61,154 nucleotides of DNA from an uncultured Oceanospirillaceae bacterium (GCA_937136055.1 CAKZOD010000118.1:1-61154), one strand, 5' to 3'. Numbered from the stretch's first letter, positions 35,501 through 44,850 are shown. Numbers and translations are program-made. Notes: a model not told the origin generated them from the letters alone.

Positions 35501-37570
35501 TTAGCATATCCATTTAAGCTGAGTGATGTTCGCCACAGGGTTGTGTTTTGCTAGTTGCTGATGCTGGGTAATAAGTACTAAAAACTGCTCCGTTGTTAAC
35601 GGTTTTGAGTGCAGGTTCCCTTGAGCGAAACCGCAATTAATCGACTTCAAATACGCATTTTGCCCAGCCGTTTCAATGCCTTCGGCTACCACTTTTAACT
35701 TGAAAGCACTCGCCATATCGACAATAGCCTTAACTAAAGATGCGTGCTCTGCGTTTTTTTCTAGATCTTTAACAAAAAAGCGATCAATTTTGATGTGAGT
35801 AAACGGGTATTTACGAACATAAGATAATGATGAATAGCCTGTTCCAAAATCATCAATTGCTAAGTTACAACCCAGCGCACGTATAGCAAATAAATTATTG
35901 CTTACTTCACTCATGTCATCAATCACACCCGACTCCGTAATTTCTACAACTAGGTTTTTTGCCTGCACACCATACTTTTCCAGCTCGGTTGCTAAATGCT
36001 TAGCAAACCCTCCTTGGGCGACTTGAAGAGGTGAGACATTGATAGCAATTTTAAAATTCTCATCAATCGATTTTAAAATATGTAACACTTTGCAAGCTTG
36101 AGCTATCACAAACTCCCCAAGCAGATTGATATCGCCGGTCTCTTCAGCGATGGGAATAAATTCCGCAGGGGAAACAACGCCTAATATTTCATTCTCCCAG
36201 CGTAGCAAGGCTTCTGCTGATACGATTTCACCGCTACTTAAATCAATCACAGGCTGGAAATACAAGTAAAACCCTCTGAGATTAGACACATCCTCATACA
36301 ACTGATTTGCCACTTGTGTGCGACGCTTCATCACCTTTCCCATTTCTTCATCGTAAAATTTATAGCTGTTTCTTCCCTCGACTTTTGCTTGATACATTGC
36401 AATATCCGCTTTGGCGATGAGTTGTGTCGAGCTGCCTTGATCTAAAGGGTAATGACACACCCCGATGCTCGCAGAGATATGAATTCGATTGTTGCTAAAC
36501 ACATAAGGTTGAGCAATATACCTTCCAAATGTTTCTACATATTCAACAATATCGCTATTGGCTTTCTGATTAGAGATAAGGAGCAAAAACTCATCTCCTC
36601 CAAGGCGTGCAACGCAATCCCCTTGCTCCTCATCTATTTGCGATTTAATTCTTTTCGCACAATGTTTTAACAGGCTATCTCCCAATGTATGACCAAAGGT
36701 GTCATTGACAAATTTAAAGCGATCTAAATCGACAAAGAGCAAGTAGAACGCTCCTCCCCCCTTTTGCTCATACCGCTCTATGCGTTTATCTATTTCGCCT
36801 ATCACACATTGGCGATTGACGCAGCCAGTCAAAAAATCGTGATTAGCTTGATAAACAAGCTTTTCTTCAAATTGGCGCTGTGCAGTTACATCTGAAAAAG
36901 TGGCACATATCCCGCCACCGGACAAATAATAGCGATTGACTTGAATAATGCGCCCAGAAGGAGGGTATAGATCTTCGATACTCTTCATTCGCTTGGTGCG
37001 GATATAATCGATATGTAAACGTGCTAATTTCTCTGGATCGCCCGGTCCAAACACACCACCTTTGGCAATGACTTTGTAGCACTCTAACAAGCTCACTCCA
37101 GTTCGTATCATTCCCGGTGGATGGATTGCCATCACTTCAAAGCGTGCATTCCACGTCACTAGACGAAGGTTTTCATCATAAATTGCGATGCCTTGTTCGA
37201 TCGTATCTAGTGTGATACTAAGAAGTTTTTGCAGCTTTTGCTGCTCTATGCTGCCTGTATCAGTAATCAGTTGAGGCTGACTAATTAAAATACAACCACG
37301 CTGAGTGGGTTTTACGTGTACACGATGGTGTTGACTCGAGCCTAACGGGTGAACGACAGTCAATGCCATATAATCACCGTTAATCGCTGTCGTGATAGCC
37401 TTTTTTACGCTGAGGTAAATATCATCCTCTAAAATGTTCTCGATATTTTCACCGAGCTTTGGAACAACCTGACACCAGCTTGCAAAGTCATCACTCATCG
37501 ACTCAATGTTCCCGAGTGAATCAAGTGCAACAACGACAGCGGGAATTGACTGGATATAATCCGTTGACAT
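35501..37570 (-). CDS. PAS-GGDEF-EAL c-di-GMP turnover protein
   Basis: A 689-residue soluble protein. Two sensory segments (about 1-105 and a PAS-7-like domain at 115-235 with TLDTIEQGIAIYDENLRLVT) precede a GGDEF domain (motif intact at 324-328) and an EAL domain (EAL at 453-455, NVSPLQ, ITES, DDFGTG and AEGIET all intact). The RxxD inhibitory site is missing (Glu replaces Arg). It should be able to break down c-di-GMP and perhaps make it. AGGA lies 7 nt before the ATG. It converges on dbpA, 51 bp apart. Confidence 0.88.
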   Translation of the reverse strand: MSTDYIQSIPAVVVALDSLGNIESMSDDFASWCQVVPKLGENIENILEDDIYLSVKKAITTAINGDYMALTVVHPLGSSQHHRVHVKPTQRGCILISQPQLITDTGSIEQQKLQKLLSITLDTIEQGIAIYDENLRLVTWNARFEVMAIHPPGMIRTGVSLLECYKVIAKGGVFGPGDPEKLARLHIDYIRTKRMKSIEDLYPPSGRIIQVNRYYLSGGGICATFSDVTAQRQFEEKLVYQANHDFLTGCVNRQCVIGEIDKRIERYEQKGGGAFYLLFVDLDRFKFVNDTFGHTLGDSLLKHCAKRIKSQIDEEQGDCVARLGGDEFLLLISNQKANSDIVEYVETFGRYIAQPYVFSNNRIHISASIGVCHYPLDQGSSTQLIAKADIAMYQAKVEGRNSYKFYDEEMGKVMKRRTQVANQLYEDVSNLRGFYLYFQPVIDLSSGEIVSAEALLRWENEILGVVSPAEFIPIAEETGDINLLGEFVIAQACKVLHILKSIDENFKIAINVSPLQVAQGGFAKHLATELEKYGVQAKNLVVEITESGVIDDMSEVSNNLFAIRALGCNLAIDDFGTGYSSLSYVRKYPFTHIKIDRFFVKDLEKNAEHASLVKAIVDMASAFKLKVVAEGIETAGQNAYLKSINCGFAQGNLHSKPLTTEQFLVLITQHQQLAKHNPVANITQLKWIC

Positions 37571-37731
37571 TTTTTTTCCTGTTAAGTGATAAGATATTAA
37601 CAGTGTATGCCAAGTTTTAAAAAATGAGATCTAGCTGCTGTGAAAAAGCACTTTTAGATAAAAGCACTTAATATTCAAATAGTAATATTACTTTCTTGTA
37701 TTTTTCAGGAACGTTTTATAAACCGATAACA

Positions 37732-38007
37732 CTATTTTTTTTGATCATTTTTATAGTAGCTATCTTCGTAGTAACTGCCTTTTATTTGTAGCTTTTTTTC
37801 CACCCAGCGATTAAAGCGGCTCCAAATAAAGAAGGCTGGTGCCATACCAAATCCAATACCCAGCATCAATCCAGCACCTTGGTACTCTTCATTCATTAAG
37901 CCCGTCATATAATCCAAGAAACCTAATTGCTGCAGCCCGTAGTACCAAGCTATTAAAAAGGCGAAAGCAACGGCTGTTGCCAGATGATGTTTTAAATTGT
38001 TACTCAC
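37732..38007 (-). CDS. Small membrane protein of unknown function
   Basis: A 91-residue protein with two hydrophobic segments (about 8-28 and 43-62) and a charged tail rich in Lys and Tyr (GSYYEDSYYKNDQKK). The start codon is GTG, with a modest GAGAG upstream. It is 19 bp downstream of the TauE/SafE permease gene and so probably shares its message. I cannot assign a role. Confidence 0.6.
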   Translation of the reverse strand: MSNNLKHHLATAVAFAFLIAWYYGLQQLGFLDYMTGLMNEEYQGAGLMLGIGFGMAPAFFIWSRFNRWVEKKLQIKGSYYEDSYYKNDQKK

Positions 38008-38026
38008 AAAGGTGCTCTCTTAGATA

Positions 38027-38785
38027 TCAAAATTGAAAAAAGTAATAGCCGGAAAAACTAAATCCGACCACTATAATAGCGTAACGTAAAAGGTTTTGCG
38101 GCACTCGCTTCGCTTCTTTCGCTGCTAAATAGCCGCCAATGGCTGAACCTGTCATCATCACTAGTGCCTGTGGCCAAGCAATCAAGCCTCCTGCAATAAA
38201 GATCGCAATGCTTAACAGCGAGACTAAGGTTATCATGATGTTTTTAATTGCATTAGACTCATGAAAATCTCGATAGCCAACTATTTTTAAAATAGACAGA
38301 ATGATGATGCCTAGCCCTGCACCAAAGTAGCCGCCGTAAATAGAAAAACCAAAAAATGCAATATTACTGAATTTGCTTTGCTGTAAGCTCTCCGTTTTCA
38401 AAAAAGCACTCACCCAACGATTTATCAAACCTCCTGTTGCATAGAGTAACGTCGCTATAAATAATAGATAAGGCGTTAGCTGGACGAAGATATCACTTGG
38501 GCTAATCACTAGAATGACTGAGCCTAAACCACCCCCTAGCAAGCTTGCTAGTAAGATAGGATAAATAGCCTTTTTCATCCTCCTAAGCTCTTTCGCATAA
38601 GAAGGTATAGCAGCGGCATAACCAGGCATCGTTGCCAAAAAGTTACTGGCATTTGCAACATTCGGTGGCAAGCCTAAACTAATTAGCACTGGAAATCCCA
38701 CTAATGTGGCACCACCTGCAATTGCATTGATCGCCCCACAAAGCATACCCGCCAAAAACAAATAAATAACTATATCAGCACTCAA
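38027..38785 (-). CDS. TauE/SafE-family permease
   Basis: A 252-residue protein with about eight membrane helices in two halves, the size and shape of TauE/SafE exporters (sulfite, sulfoacetate or other anions). The N-terminal GAINAIAGGATLVGFPVLI and internal GGYFGAGLGIIIL are the family's glycine-rich repeats. The start codon is TTG, with GGAG 8 nt before it. The gene is followed by the small membrane protein and is divergent from the TetR gene, 255 bp away. The substrate is unknown. Confidence 0.82.
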   Translation of the reverse strand: MSADIVIYLFLAGMLCGAINAIAGGATLVGFPVLISLGLPPNVANASNFLATMPGYAAAIPSYAKELRRMKKAIYPILLASLLGGGLGSVILVISPSDIFVQLTPYLLFIATLLYATGGLINRWVSAFLKTESLQQSKFSNIAFFGFSIYGGYFGAGLGIIILSILKIVGYRDFHESNAIKNIMITLVSLLSIAIFIAGGLIAWPQALVMMTGSAIGGYLAAKEAKRVPQNLLRYAIIVVGFSFSGYYFFQF

Positions 38786-38932
38786 GACTAATGCTCCAAG
38801 GGGTCATTAAAGCGCAGAGCTTTATGATAAATGCGATTGATCACATCGCTAATTAAACGATCAACACTAAGAACAGCGGAGTTTACAGCCAGCATGACAG
38901 AGACACCAGCACAATACTTTTTTGTTCAAAAT

Positions 38933-38961
38933 TTGACGCATTAGGACAACTGACCTAAGCT
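38933..38961 (+). promoter_or_regulatory. Candidate tetR promoter with an operator in its spacer
   Basis: TTGACG (38933-38938), a 17-bp spacer and TAAGCT (38956-38961) form a sigma-70-like promoter for the TetR gene. The spacer and the start of the -10 are occupied by the first copy of the 18-bp dyad, the classical layout for a repressor. Confidence 0.5.
38941..38958. promoter_or_regulatory. TetR-type operator, copy 1
   Basis: TTAGGACAACTGACCTAA is an imperfect palindrome (TTAGG/CCTAA ends). It lies upstream of the TetR gene. Confidence 0.6.
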
Positions 38962-38982
38962 AAACTCAACTAAGAAATACGA

Positions 38983-39000
38983 TTAGGACAATTGACCAAA
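38983..39000. promoter_or_regulatory. TetR-type operator, copy 2
   Basis: TTAGGACAATTGACCAAA repeats copy 1 42 bp downstream, four helical turns away, with a palindromic CAATTG centre. It lies between the predicted start of transcription and the tetR ATG. Confidence 0.6.
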
Positions 39001-39040
39001 TTATTTAAGAAACAGCTAGCCTGTGAGCAAGGAAGTCTAA

Positions 39041-39613
39041 ATGGCAGAAGTGGATATAAAAACAACAACTAGAGATCATATCATTGCTGCAGCTGATGAA
39101 CTGATTTACCAACAAGGCTTCTCGAAAACCTCATTTGCGCATATTGCTGAGAAAATAAGCATATCCCGCGGAAATTTTTATTATCACTTTAAAAACAAAG
39201 ATCAAATTTTAGACGCTGTCATTCATTTTCGAATGGCAAAAACCCATACAACGCTGCAACAGTGGGAAGCACTGAATAGCACCCCTCATGAAAGAATTAC
39301 CTGCTACATTAATGTTTTAATCACCCATCAAAAAGATATTCTTCGCTTCGGCTGTGCAATGAGTAATTTATCAAACGAACTCTCTCGGTTAGACCACCTC
39401 GCAAAGGGAAACTCAGCTATGCTGTTTGTTCTTTATCGCACTTGGTTAAGGCGTCAATTTGCTTTATTAGGGGGGAAGCAAATGGCAGACAAACACGCAC
39501 TACACTTAATCGTTCAATGGCAAGGCATTGCTACTTTGGCAAACGCATTGAACGATCCAAACTTATTAACCCAAGAAACTGCTAAACTCCATCAATGGCT
39601 GCAATCACTTTAG
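39041..39613 (+). CDS. TetR/AcrR-family repressor
   Basis: A 190-residue regulator with a TetR helix-turn-helix (about 12-58: FSKTSFAHIAEKISISRGNF then YYHFKNKDQIL) and a helical ligand domain containing RFGCAMSNLSNELS. AAGGA lies 8 nt before the ATG. Two dyads upstream and a third between this gene and tag suggest it represses itself and the tag gene 55 bp downstream. The ligand is unknown. The cysteine in RFGC could be a redox or electrophile sensor, but that is only a guess. Confidence 0.88.
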   Translation: MAEVDIKTTTRDHIIAAADELIYQQGFSKTSFAHIAEKISISRGNFYYHFKNKDQILDAVIHFRMAKTHTTLQQWEALNSTPHERITCYINVLITHQKDILRFGCAMSNLSNELSRLDHLAKGNSAMLFVLYRTWLRRQFALLGGKQMADKHALHLIVQWQGIATLANALNDPNLLTQETAKLHQWLQSL

Positions 39614-39625
39614 CCATCCAAAATA

Positions 39626-39643
39626 TTAGGACAAATGCATTAA
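39626..39643. promoter_or_regulatory. TetR-type operator, copy 3
   Basis: TTAGGACAAATGCATTAA resembles the copies upstream of tetR (left half identical, right half partly conserved). It stands 25 bp before the tag start codon. Confidence 0.45.
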
Positions 39644-39668
39644 TAGCAACGATAAACGAGGAGAGTGA

Positions 39669-40274
39669 ATGAGTGAGCTAATCACGGATAAAGCGGGTGT
39701 TAAGCGTTGCAGCTGGAGTGCTGCTGCACCAGAGTTTATTTCTTACCATGATCAAGAATGGGGTTTCCCCAGTATTGATGACTACGCTCTCTTTGAAAAG
39801 CTCTGTCTGGAGAGCTTTCAATCCGGCCTGAGCTGGCGCACTATTTTAGTCAAACGCGAGAATTTTCGTCGTGCATTTGATCACTTCAATTTCCACACTG
39901 TCGCGCAGTTTAATGATCAAGATGTTGAGCGCTTGATGTCAGATGCTAGCATAGTAAGAAACAAGCGCAAGATAACTGCGGTTATCAACAACGCCCAAAA
40001 AGCGATAGAACTTAAAGCAGAGTTTGGCTCTCTAGCCCATTTTTTATGGTCTTATCGTGTCACCCCACCAGCAGGATTTACCCCGCAGAGCTTAACAACT
40101 AGTGCTGAATCTATTGCTCTCTCCAAAGCTCTTAAAAAGCGAGGTTGGCAATTTTTAGGCCCAACTACCTTGTATGCTTTTATGCAATCAATGGGTTTTA
40201 TCAACGATCATGTAGAGGGCTGTATTACACGACAAAAAGTAGAAGATGCCCTTAATGCACTGATAATCCCCTAA
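39669..40274 (+). CDS. tag: DNA-3-methyladenine glycosylase I (Tag)
   Basis: A 201-residue enzyme of the usual length that removes 3-methyladenine from alkylated DNA. Zinc-snap residues are in place: Cys in KRCSW, His in SYHDQEWG, and His and Cys in NDHVEGC. The catalytic region FEKLCLESFQSGLSWRTIL carries the conserved Glu and Trp. GGAG lies 6 nt before the ATG. It probably forms a unit with the TetR regulator, which would make alkylation repair part of that regulon. A DUF1330-like gene follows after 94 bp. Confidence 0.93.
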   Translation: MSELITDKAGVKRCSWSAAAPEFISYHDQEWGFPSIDDYALFEKLCLESFQSGLSWRTILVKRENFRRAFDHFNFHTVAQFNDQDVERLMSDASIVRNKRKITAVINNAQKAIELKAEFGSLAHFLWSYRVTPPAGFTPQSLTTSAESIALSKALKKRGWQFLGPTTLYAFMQSMGFINDHVEGCITRQKVEDALNALIIP

Positions 40275-40368
40275 TTTACACCTATTCTGATAAAATCGCT
40301 TTTCCACTTTTACGAGACATAAAAATCGATATAAGGATTTGGCTCTCACCACTACTTAAGAGGTAATT

Positions 40369-40668
40369 ATGGCGTTCGAAATGTTACTGGGAATGGAAAT
40401 TCTTAACGATGAAGGATACAGCAACTATCGCAGAGAAATGACACCTATTCTAACTAGCTATCAAGGTAAGTTTGGCTATGACTTTAAAGTCTCTGAAGTC
40501 CTAATTAGCGAAGAAAATCCAGCAATGAACCGCGTTTTCACTCTGACCTTTGTGGATAAAGCGCATTGCGATGCCATGTTCAGTGACCCCGCTTACCTCG
40601 CCGTTAAGAAAAAGCATTTTGTCGGTGCTGTCGGTAAAATCACCCGCATCGCCAGCTACGAGAAGTAA
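40369..40668 (+). CDS. DUF1330-like small protein
   Basis: A 99-residue protein of the dimeric alpha-beta barrel kind: NDEGYSNYRREMTPIL at the start, then VFTLTFVDKAHCDAMFSDPAYLAVK, the pattern of DUF1330-type proteins. The function of this family is unclear. AAGAGG lies 5 nt before the ATG. It is 94 bp after tag and may share its transcript or have its own promoter. Confidence 0.6.
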   Translation: MAFEMLLGMEILNDEGYSNYRREMTPILTSYQGKFGYDFKVSEVLISEENPAMNRVFTLTFVDKAHCDAMFSDPAYLAVKKKHFVGAVGKITRIASYEK

Positions 40669-40693
40669 CGTTTAAAAGCAACCTCACTGGTTA

Positions 40694-41386
40694 TTATTCA
40701 ATATTCACTGTGCGCGTTTTAAAGAACTGCCCGATAGCCTTGTGGAAAACGTTTGAATCAAGTGGTTGCTGCAAGGATTTTTTCACTTGCTCAACCATTT
40801 CCTCTGTAAAACTCTGTTGCTTTATCGCGAGTAAATCACGGGCAAATTCGAGGCTGAACTCAGGATGAGGCTGCATGGTAAATATTTTATCGGCGTAAAC
40901 TAAAAAAGCATTTCGACAGAAATCAGATGAACCAATACACTTGGCTTGCTCAGGCTTCTCTATCACTTGATCTTGATGCCAAGCTATTACACGGGTATCC
41001 AATTGCTTTTCGCTGATTCGATACTGGTGCCCACCTACTCCCCAACCACCAGAGAATTGCTCTACCTTTCCACCTAATGCCGCCGCAATCACTTGATGAC
41101 CGAAACAGATGCCAACCAGAGGAATATCACGCGCATATATTTCGCGCACTAACGCTTTTAACTGGTGAATCCAGTCAATATCATCATTCGCACAGTGTAT
41201 CGAGCCCGATATAATCCAGCCATCGACGCTATTTAGATCCGTTGGAAAATGGTTATCGCAAACCGCGTAAGAAACAATTTCAAAGCCCTGTCCTTGTAGC
41301 ATATCAGTGAGCACTTTATCGATATTGCCATGAGTGGAAAACATGCTTTCATCTAAGTGGCCCGCGATCAAAATACCTATTTTCAT
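40694..41386 (-). CDS. Class I glutamine amidotransferase-like protein
   Basis: A 230-residue protein with the amidotransferase catalytic triad: the nucleophile Cys in VGICFGHQVIAAALGG, and His and Glu in MQPHPEFS. It has no synthetase partner domain. Stand-alone proteins of this type are sometimes gamma-glutamyl hydrolases or GMP-synthase-like domains. A GAGGG lies 10 nt before the ATG. It is 76 bp from the reductase gene upstream of it on the same strand. Confidence 0.85.
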   Translation of the reverse strand: MKIGILIAGHLDESMFSTHGNIDKVLTDMLQGQGFEIVSYAVCDNHFPTDLNSVDGWIISGSIHCANDDIDWIHQLKALVREIYARDIPLVGICFGHQVIAAALGGKVEQFSGGWGVGGHQYRISEKQLDTRVIAWHQDQVIEKPEQAKCIGSSDFCRNAFLVYADKIFTMQPHPEFSLEFARDLLAIKQQSFTEEMVEQVKKSLQQPLDSNVFHKAIGQFFKTRTVNIE

Positions 41387-41462
41387 TCTGTCTTATCCCT
41401 CAATATTAATACTTCACTGGCAGCATTTTACATCCATTAGTCATTAATAATGAAGTGGAGTA

Positions 41463-42425
41463 CTAATAACCTCGAGCTAAATCCACCGTAACAGGTAACT
41501 CGCCACTTTGGTGATAATGAGTGATATTTTGAGCGACAACTTGAGTCGCCGTTTCAACGTTTGTCATTGCAGATATGTGCGGTAATATCGTCACATGCGG
41601 ATGCTGCCAAAGCTTATCGCTAACGGGTAATGGCTCCGTTTCAAAGACATCCAAAACGGCATGAGCGAGCTGCTGATTATCTAAAGCGTTGATTAGATCT
41701 TCGTGATTAATGATTGGCCCTCTTGCAAAGTTAATGACTTTCGCGCCTTTGGGAAGCGCTTGAAATGTATCTTTGCAAAGTAAACCTTTTGTCTCTTCAG
41801 TTAATGGCAGCAAGCAAACTAAAATTTCTGTTTGTGCCAACATCTGCGGTAATTGTTCTAACCCTACAAAACCTTGTACGGCTTCAATCTCTTTAACTGA
41901 ACGGCTCCAACTGTTAACTTGGTAACCTTGTTTAAGTAGCGCCTGTATCGCCGCTTGGCCAAGCTCTCCTGTACCTAAAACAGACACTGTGATTTTATCC
42001 GCAGTTGGGCACTGTAACTGGCGCCATTGTTTATCGCGCTGTTGCTGCGCGTACTCGGGCATTTGGCGATGTAGATAAAGTGTCCATGCCAATACAGCTT
42101 CCGCCATTGTTGTAGCAAGCTGTGGGTCAATCAGGCGGACTAACTCTATAGCATTGCCTGAGCGCTGCGCATTTACACGCTTAAAGCTCTCAACGATTGA
42201 CTCAACTCCCGCCCACAGGCTTTGCACCCAAACTAAATTTGGGAAACTTGCTAACTCAGAGGGATCGGGGTTTGCCACTATCGCAACTTCCACGCTCGCC
42301 GCTTTTTCTTTGCTTAATTGACTGGCGAGATAAATGTCTTCAGTGGCTAACGCCAGTTTCAAATTTTGCAGCCATAACTGCGCTTCTTGCTCATCGATAT
42401 TGTGTAAAAAAACCATTGGCTGCAT
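41463..42425 (-). CDS. D-2-hydroxyacid dehydrogenase, glyoxylate/hydroxypyruvate reductase A type
   Basis: A 320-residue NAD(P)-dependent enzyme. The nucleotide loop is VLGTGELGQAA, the catalytic Arg is in NFARGPIINHED, the Glu in DVFETEP, and the His in LPHISAMT. The length and these features match GhrA. It would reduce glyoxylate or hydroxypyruvate, which could relate to the malate synthase pool elsewhere in the window. Its ATG overlaps the VOC stop codon by one base (TAATG), so it is translationally coupled to that gene. Confidence 0.82.
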   Translation of the reverse strand: MQPMVFLHNIDEQEAQLWLQNLKLALATEDIYLASQLSKEKAASVEVAIVANPDPSELASFPNLVWVQSLWAGVESIVESFKRVNAQRSGNAIELVRLIDPQLATTMAEAVLAWTLYLHRQMPEYAQQQRDKQWRQLQCPTADKITVSVLGTGELGQAAIQALLKQGYQVNSWSRSVKEIEAVQGFVGLEQLPQMLAQTEILVCLLPLTEETKGLLCKDTFQALPKGAKVINFARGPIINHEDLINALDNQQLAHAVLDVFETEPLPVSDKLWQHPHVTILPHISAMTNVETATQVVAQNITHYHQSGELPVTVDLARGY

Positions 42426-42835
42426 TAAACAAACACCTTATTCAAATCTGCAAACCCTTTAACTTCAATAGGGTTTCCAAATGGATCGTAGAAAAACATC
42501 GTATACTGCTCTCCCTCTAAACCGGCAAAGCGAAGACAAGGTTTTATCACAAAGGAAAGCTGTTCTGCCATCAATTTGTCAGCCAACTGCTGCCAATCAC
42601 TCAAAGCTAACACAATACCAAAATGCGGCATCGGCACAGGTGTCTCATCAACAATTCCTGTTTTCTTTGATTGCAGGGGCTCCCCTAAATGCAGTGAAAG
42701 TTGGTGACCAAAAAAATTAAAATCAACCCAACTCTCTGTTTGCCGGCCTCGGCGACAGCCTAAAACACCTTCGTAAAATTCACAGGCTTGCGCTATATCA
42801 GTGACGTTCACAGCAATATGAAACAGTGATTTCAT
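42425..42835 (-). CDS. VOC-family (glyoxalase/dioxygenase fold) protein
   Basis: A 136-residue protein with a single pair of VOC modules: an N-terminal NVTDIAQACEFYEGVLGC and C-terminal MFFYDPFGNPIEVKGF, the metal-site pattern of the superfamily. Candidate metal ligands are His6, His57 or Glu126. Enzymatic role is not defined by sequence. AGAGG lies 7 nt before the ATG. It is the first gene of a pair with the GhrA-like reductase and is divergent from the LysR gene at 42929, which may control both. Confidence 0.8.
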   Translation of the reverse strand: MKSLFHIAVNVTDIAQACEFYEGVLGCRRGRQTESWVDFNFFGHQLSLHLGEPLQSKKTGIVDETPVPMPHFGIVLALSDWQQLADKLMAEQLSFVIKPCLRFAGLEGEQYTMFFYDPFGNPIEVKGFADLNKVFV

Positions 42836-42928
42836 GCTCTTTCCTCTCTATAAGTTTGGCTTTAAAAATAGCAACCACACTTCAAAAGAGATAGTATCTT
42901 TTCCTTAACTTGAGCATAAGAAATAATT

Positions 42929-43846
42929 ATGGATACTCGATTCTTAACAAGCCTATCAAGCGTGATTGAATGCGGCTCAATTGCCGAAGCTGCACGTCGT
43001 CAAAACTTAACTGCAGCAGCTATTAGCCAACGTATAAAGGCACTGGAAGCTATTTTAAAATGCCCGTTATTAATCCGCACAGGGCATAGTGCGAAACCCA
43101 CTAATGAATGTTTACGCCTACTGCCTAAATTGCAGCAAATCGAGCGTTTAAGTGCTCAATTACAGGATGATCTCGATACCACAGGATTGACGGGAACGCT
43201 CAAGGTAGGCGTTATTTCCAGTGTACTCAGCGGCTGCTTTCCCAAATGTATCCAAGGGCTAAATCAGCAAGCACCCAATATTCTGATGAAGATAGTCCCC
43301 GGTAGTTCTGAACAGCTTTATCAGGCATTACTTCAACAAAAGATAGACCTCGCAGTGCTAGTCCAAGCCCCCTTTAAAATACCAAAAGTACTGCAATATA
43401 AGGCGCTATTTGAAGAGCCTTTGCTTTTCATCAGTAAAGAAGCACAGCACAATCATAAAAGCGCCTTACAAAAACTCCCATTCATTCAATACGATAAAAA
43501 TTCATGGGGTGGCGCAATAGCTAATACTTACCTTCAAGATGAGAGTATTAATACAACCCCTTTGTGTGCAGTTGACTCCCTAGAAACTATTGCGATGATG
43601 GTTAGCCAAGGAATGGGAGCATCACTGATCCCCAACTGGCAAGGGCTTGAGCAGTTTCAGCAAGCCCTGAGCTGTGAATTGATCGAAGATGCTAAGTATC
43701 AGCGCAGCATTGGCATTTTAAGTCATCGGCAAAGTAGTAAAGCGCCACTGCTTGAAAAGTTTCAGCAAGTTTTGTGTGAAGTTGTAGCACAAGGATCTAC
43801 ACCTGAATCCGTGTCTACAAATAATCTCGATCATGGGGTGCACTAA
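42929..43846 (+). CDS. LysR-family transcriptional regulator
   Basis: A 305-residue LysR regulator. The helix-turn-helix (about 3-60) contains CGSIAEAARRQNLTAAAISQ and the effector domain follows. Its neighbour in the divergent direction is the VOC/GhrA-like pair, separated by 93 bp, a usual layout for control. The ribosome binding site is weak. Its last 32 bp overlap, tail to tail, the coding end of the glutathione-transferase gene. Confidence 0.85.
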   Translation: MDTRFLTSLSSVIECGSIAEAARRQNLTAAAISQRIKALEAILKCPLLIRTGHSAKPTNECLRLLPKLQQIERLSAQLQDDLDTTGLTGTLKVGVISSVLSGCFPKCIQGLNQQAPNILMKIVPGSSEQLYQALLQQKIDLAVLVQAPFKIPKVLQYKALFEEPLLFISKEAQHNHKSALQKLPFIQYDKNSWGGAIANTYLQDESINTTPLCAVDSLETIAMMVSQGMGASLIPNWQGLEQFQQALSCELIEDAKYQRSIGILSHRQSSKAPLLEKFQQVLCEVVAQGSTPESVSTNNLDHGVH

Positions 43847-44792
43847 AATCTAATACAGGCCCTAAAGGCACAACCATAGTCGGATTTATCATATCGTGAG
43901 ATGCATAATAATGGGTTTTGATATTAGCAATATCAACAGTTTGCTCGATATTAGGCATTTGGTAGAGCTCTCTTAAATAGTTGCTCAATGCAGGATAATC
44001 CGCAATTCGTCGCAAGTTACATTTAAAGTGCCCCACGTAAACTGCATCAAAACGTACCAGTGTGGTGAACAATCGCCAATCTGCCTCTGTCAAAGTATCA
44101 CCCATTAAATAGCGCTGAGTGGTTAGTCGCTGGTTGACAGTATCAAGAGCACTAAACAACGCTTCAACGGCTTCTTCATAAGCTGCCTGAGTCGTGGCAA
44201 AACCTGCTTTATAAACACCATTGTTGATATGTTGATAAACCAGCGCGTTTATATCATCAATACCGGCACGTAAAGGCTGTGGATAATAATCTCCAGCTGT
44301 CGCTCCTACTTCATCAAATGCACTATTAAACATACGGATAATGTCTGCTGATTCATTGCTCACTATGGTATTGCGCTGCTTATCCCACAAGATAGGCACA
44401 GTTACTCGCCCGCTATAATCACTTTGAGCTAGGGTATAAAGTTGATGCACATGAGAGACCTTGTTCACACAATCAGGAATCACACCTTGGCCATCATCAA
44501 AACTCCAACCTTGCTCGCCCATAAATGCATTCACCACGCTGACACTAATCATATCTTCTAAGCCTTTCAACGCGCGAAATATCAAAGTGCGGTGCGCCCA
44601 AGGGCACGCTAAAGAAACATACAAATGGTAGCGCCCTGCTTGTGCCTTAAACCCTGCATCGCCGGTTATGCCAGCACTGCCATCTACTGTTATCCAGTTT
44701 CTAAATTGTGACTCTTTACGTTCAAACTTACCTTGTGTCGCTTTAGTATCGTACCACTGGGTACTCCACTTTCCTTCAATCAGTAATCCCAT
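43815..44792 (-). CDS. Glutathionyl-hydroquinone reductase (Xi-class GST, YqjG-like)
   Basis: A 325-residue enzyme. The active-site Cys63 is in SLACPWAHRT, the sequence hallmark of Xi-class glutathione transferases, and the C-terminal helical domain includes NNGVYKAGFA and RWQ-type elements such as DWRLFTTLVRFD. It reduces glutathionyl-hydroquinones in the cytoplasm, keeping quinones from accumulating as adducts. AGGAG lies 6 nt before the ATG. The gene is upstream of no obvious partner; pirin lies behind it on the same strand after 58 bp, so the two may be co-expressed. Confidence 0.9.
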   Translation of the reverse strand: MGLLIEGKWSTQWYDTKATQGKFERKESQFRNWITVDGSAGITGDAGFKAQAGRYHLYVSLACPWAHRTLIFRALKGLEDMISVSVVNAFMGEQGWSFDDGQGVIPDCVNKVSHVHQLYTLAQSDYSGRVTVPILWDKQRNTIVSNESADIIRMFNSAFDEVGATAGDYYPQPLRAGIDDINALVYQHINNGVYKAGFATTQAAYEEAVEALFSALDTVNQRLTTQRYLMGDTLTEADWRLFTTLVRFDAVYVGHFKCNLRRIADYPALSNYLRELYQMPNIEQTVDIANIKTHYYASHDMINPTMVVPLGPVLDFSAPHDRDYL

Positions 44793-44850
44793 TACTTACT
44801 CCTAAAATCTTTAATACTTTAACTGGCTAGATTCCCCATTAATCTTCAAT

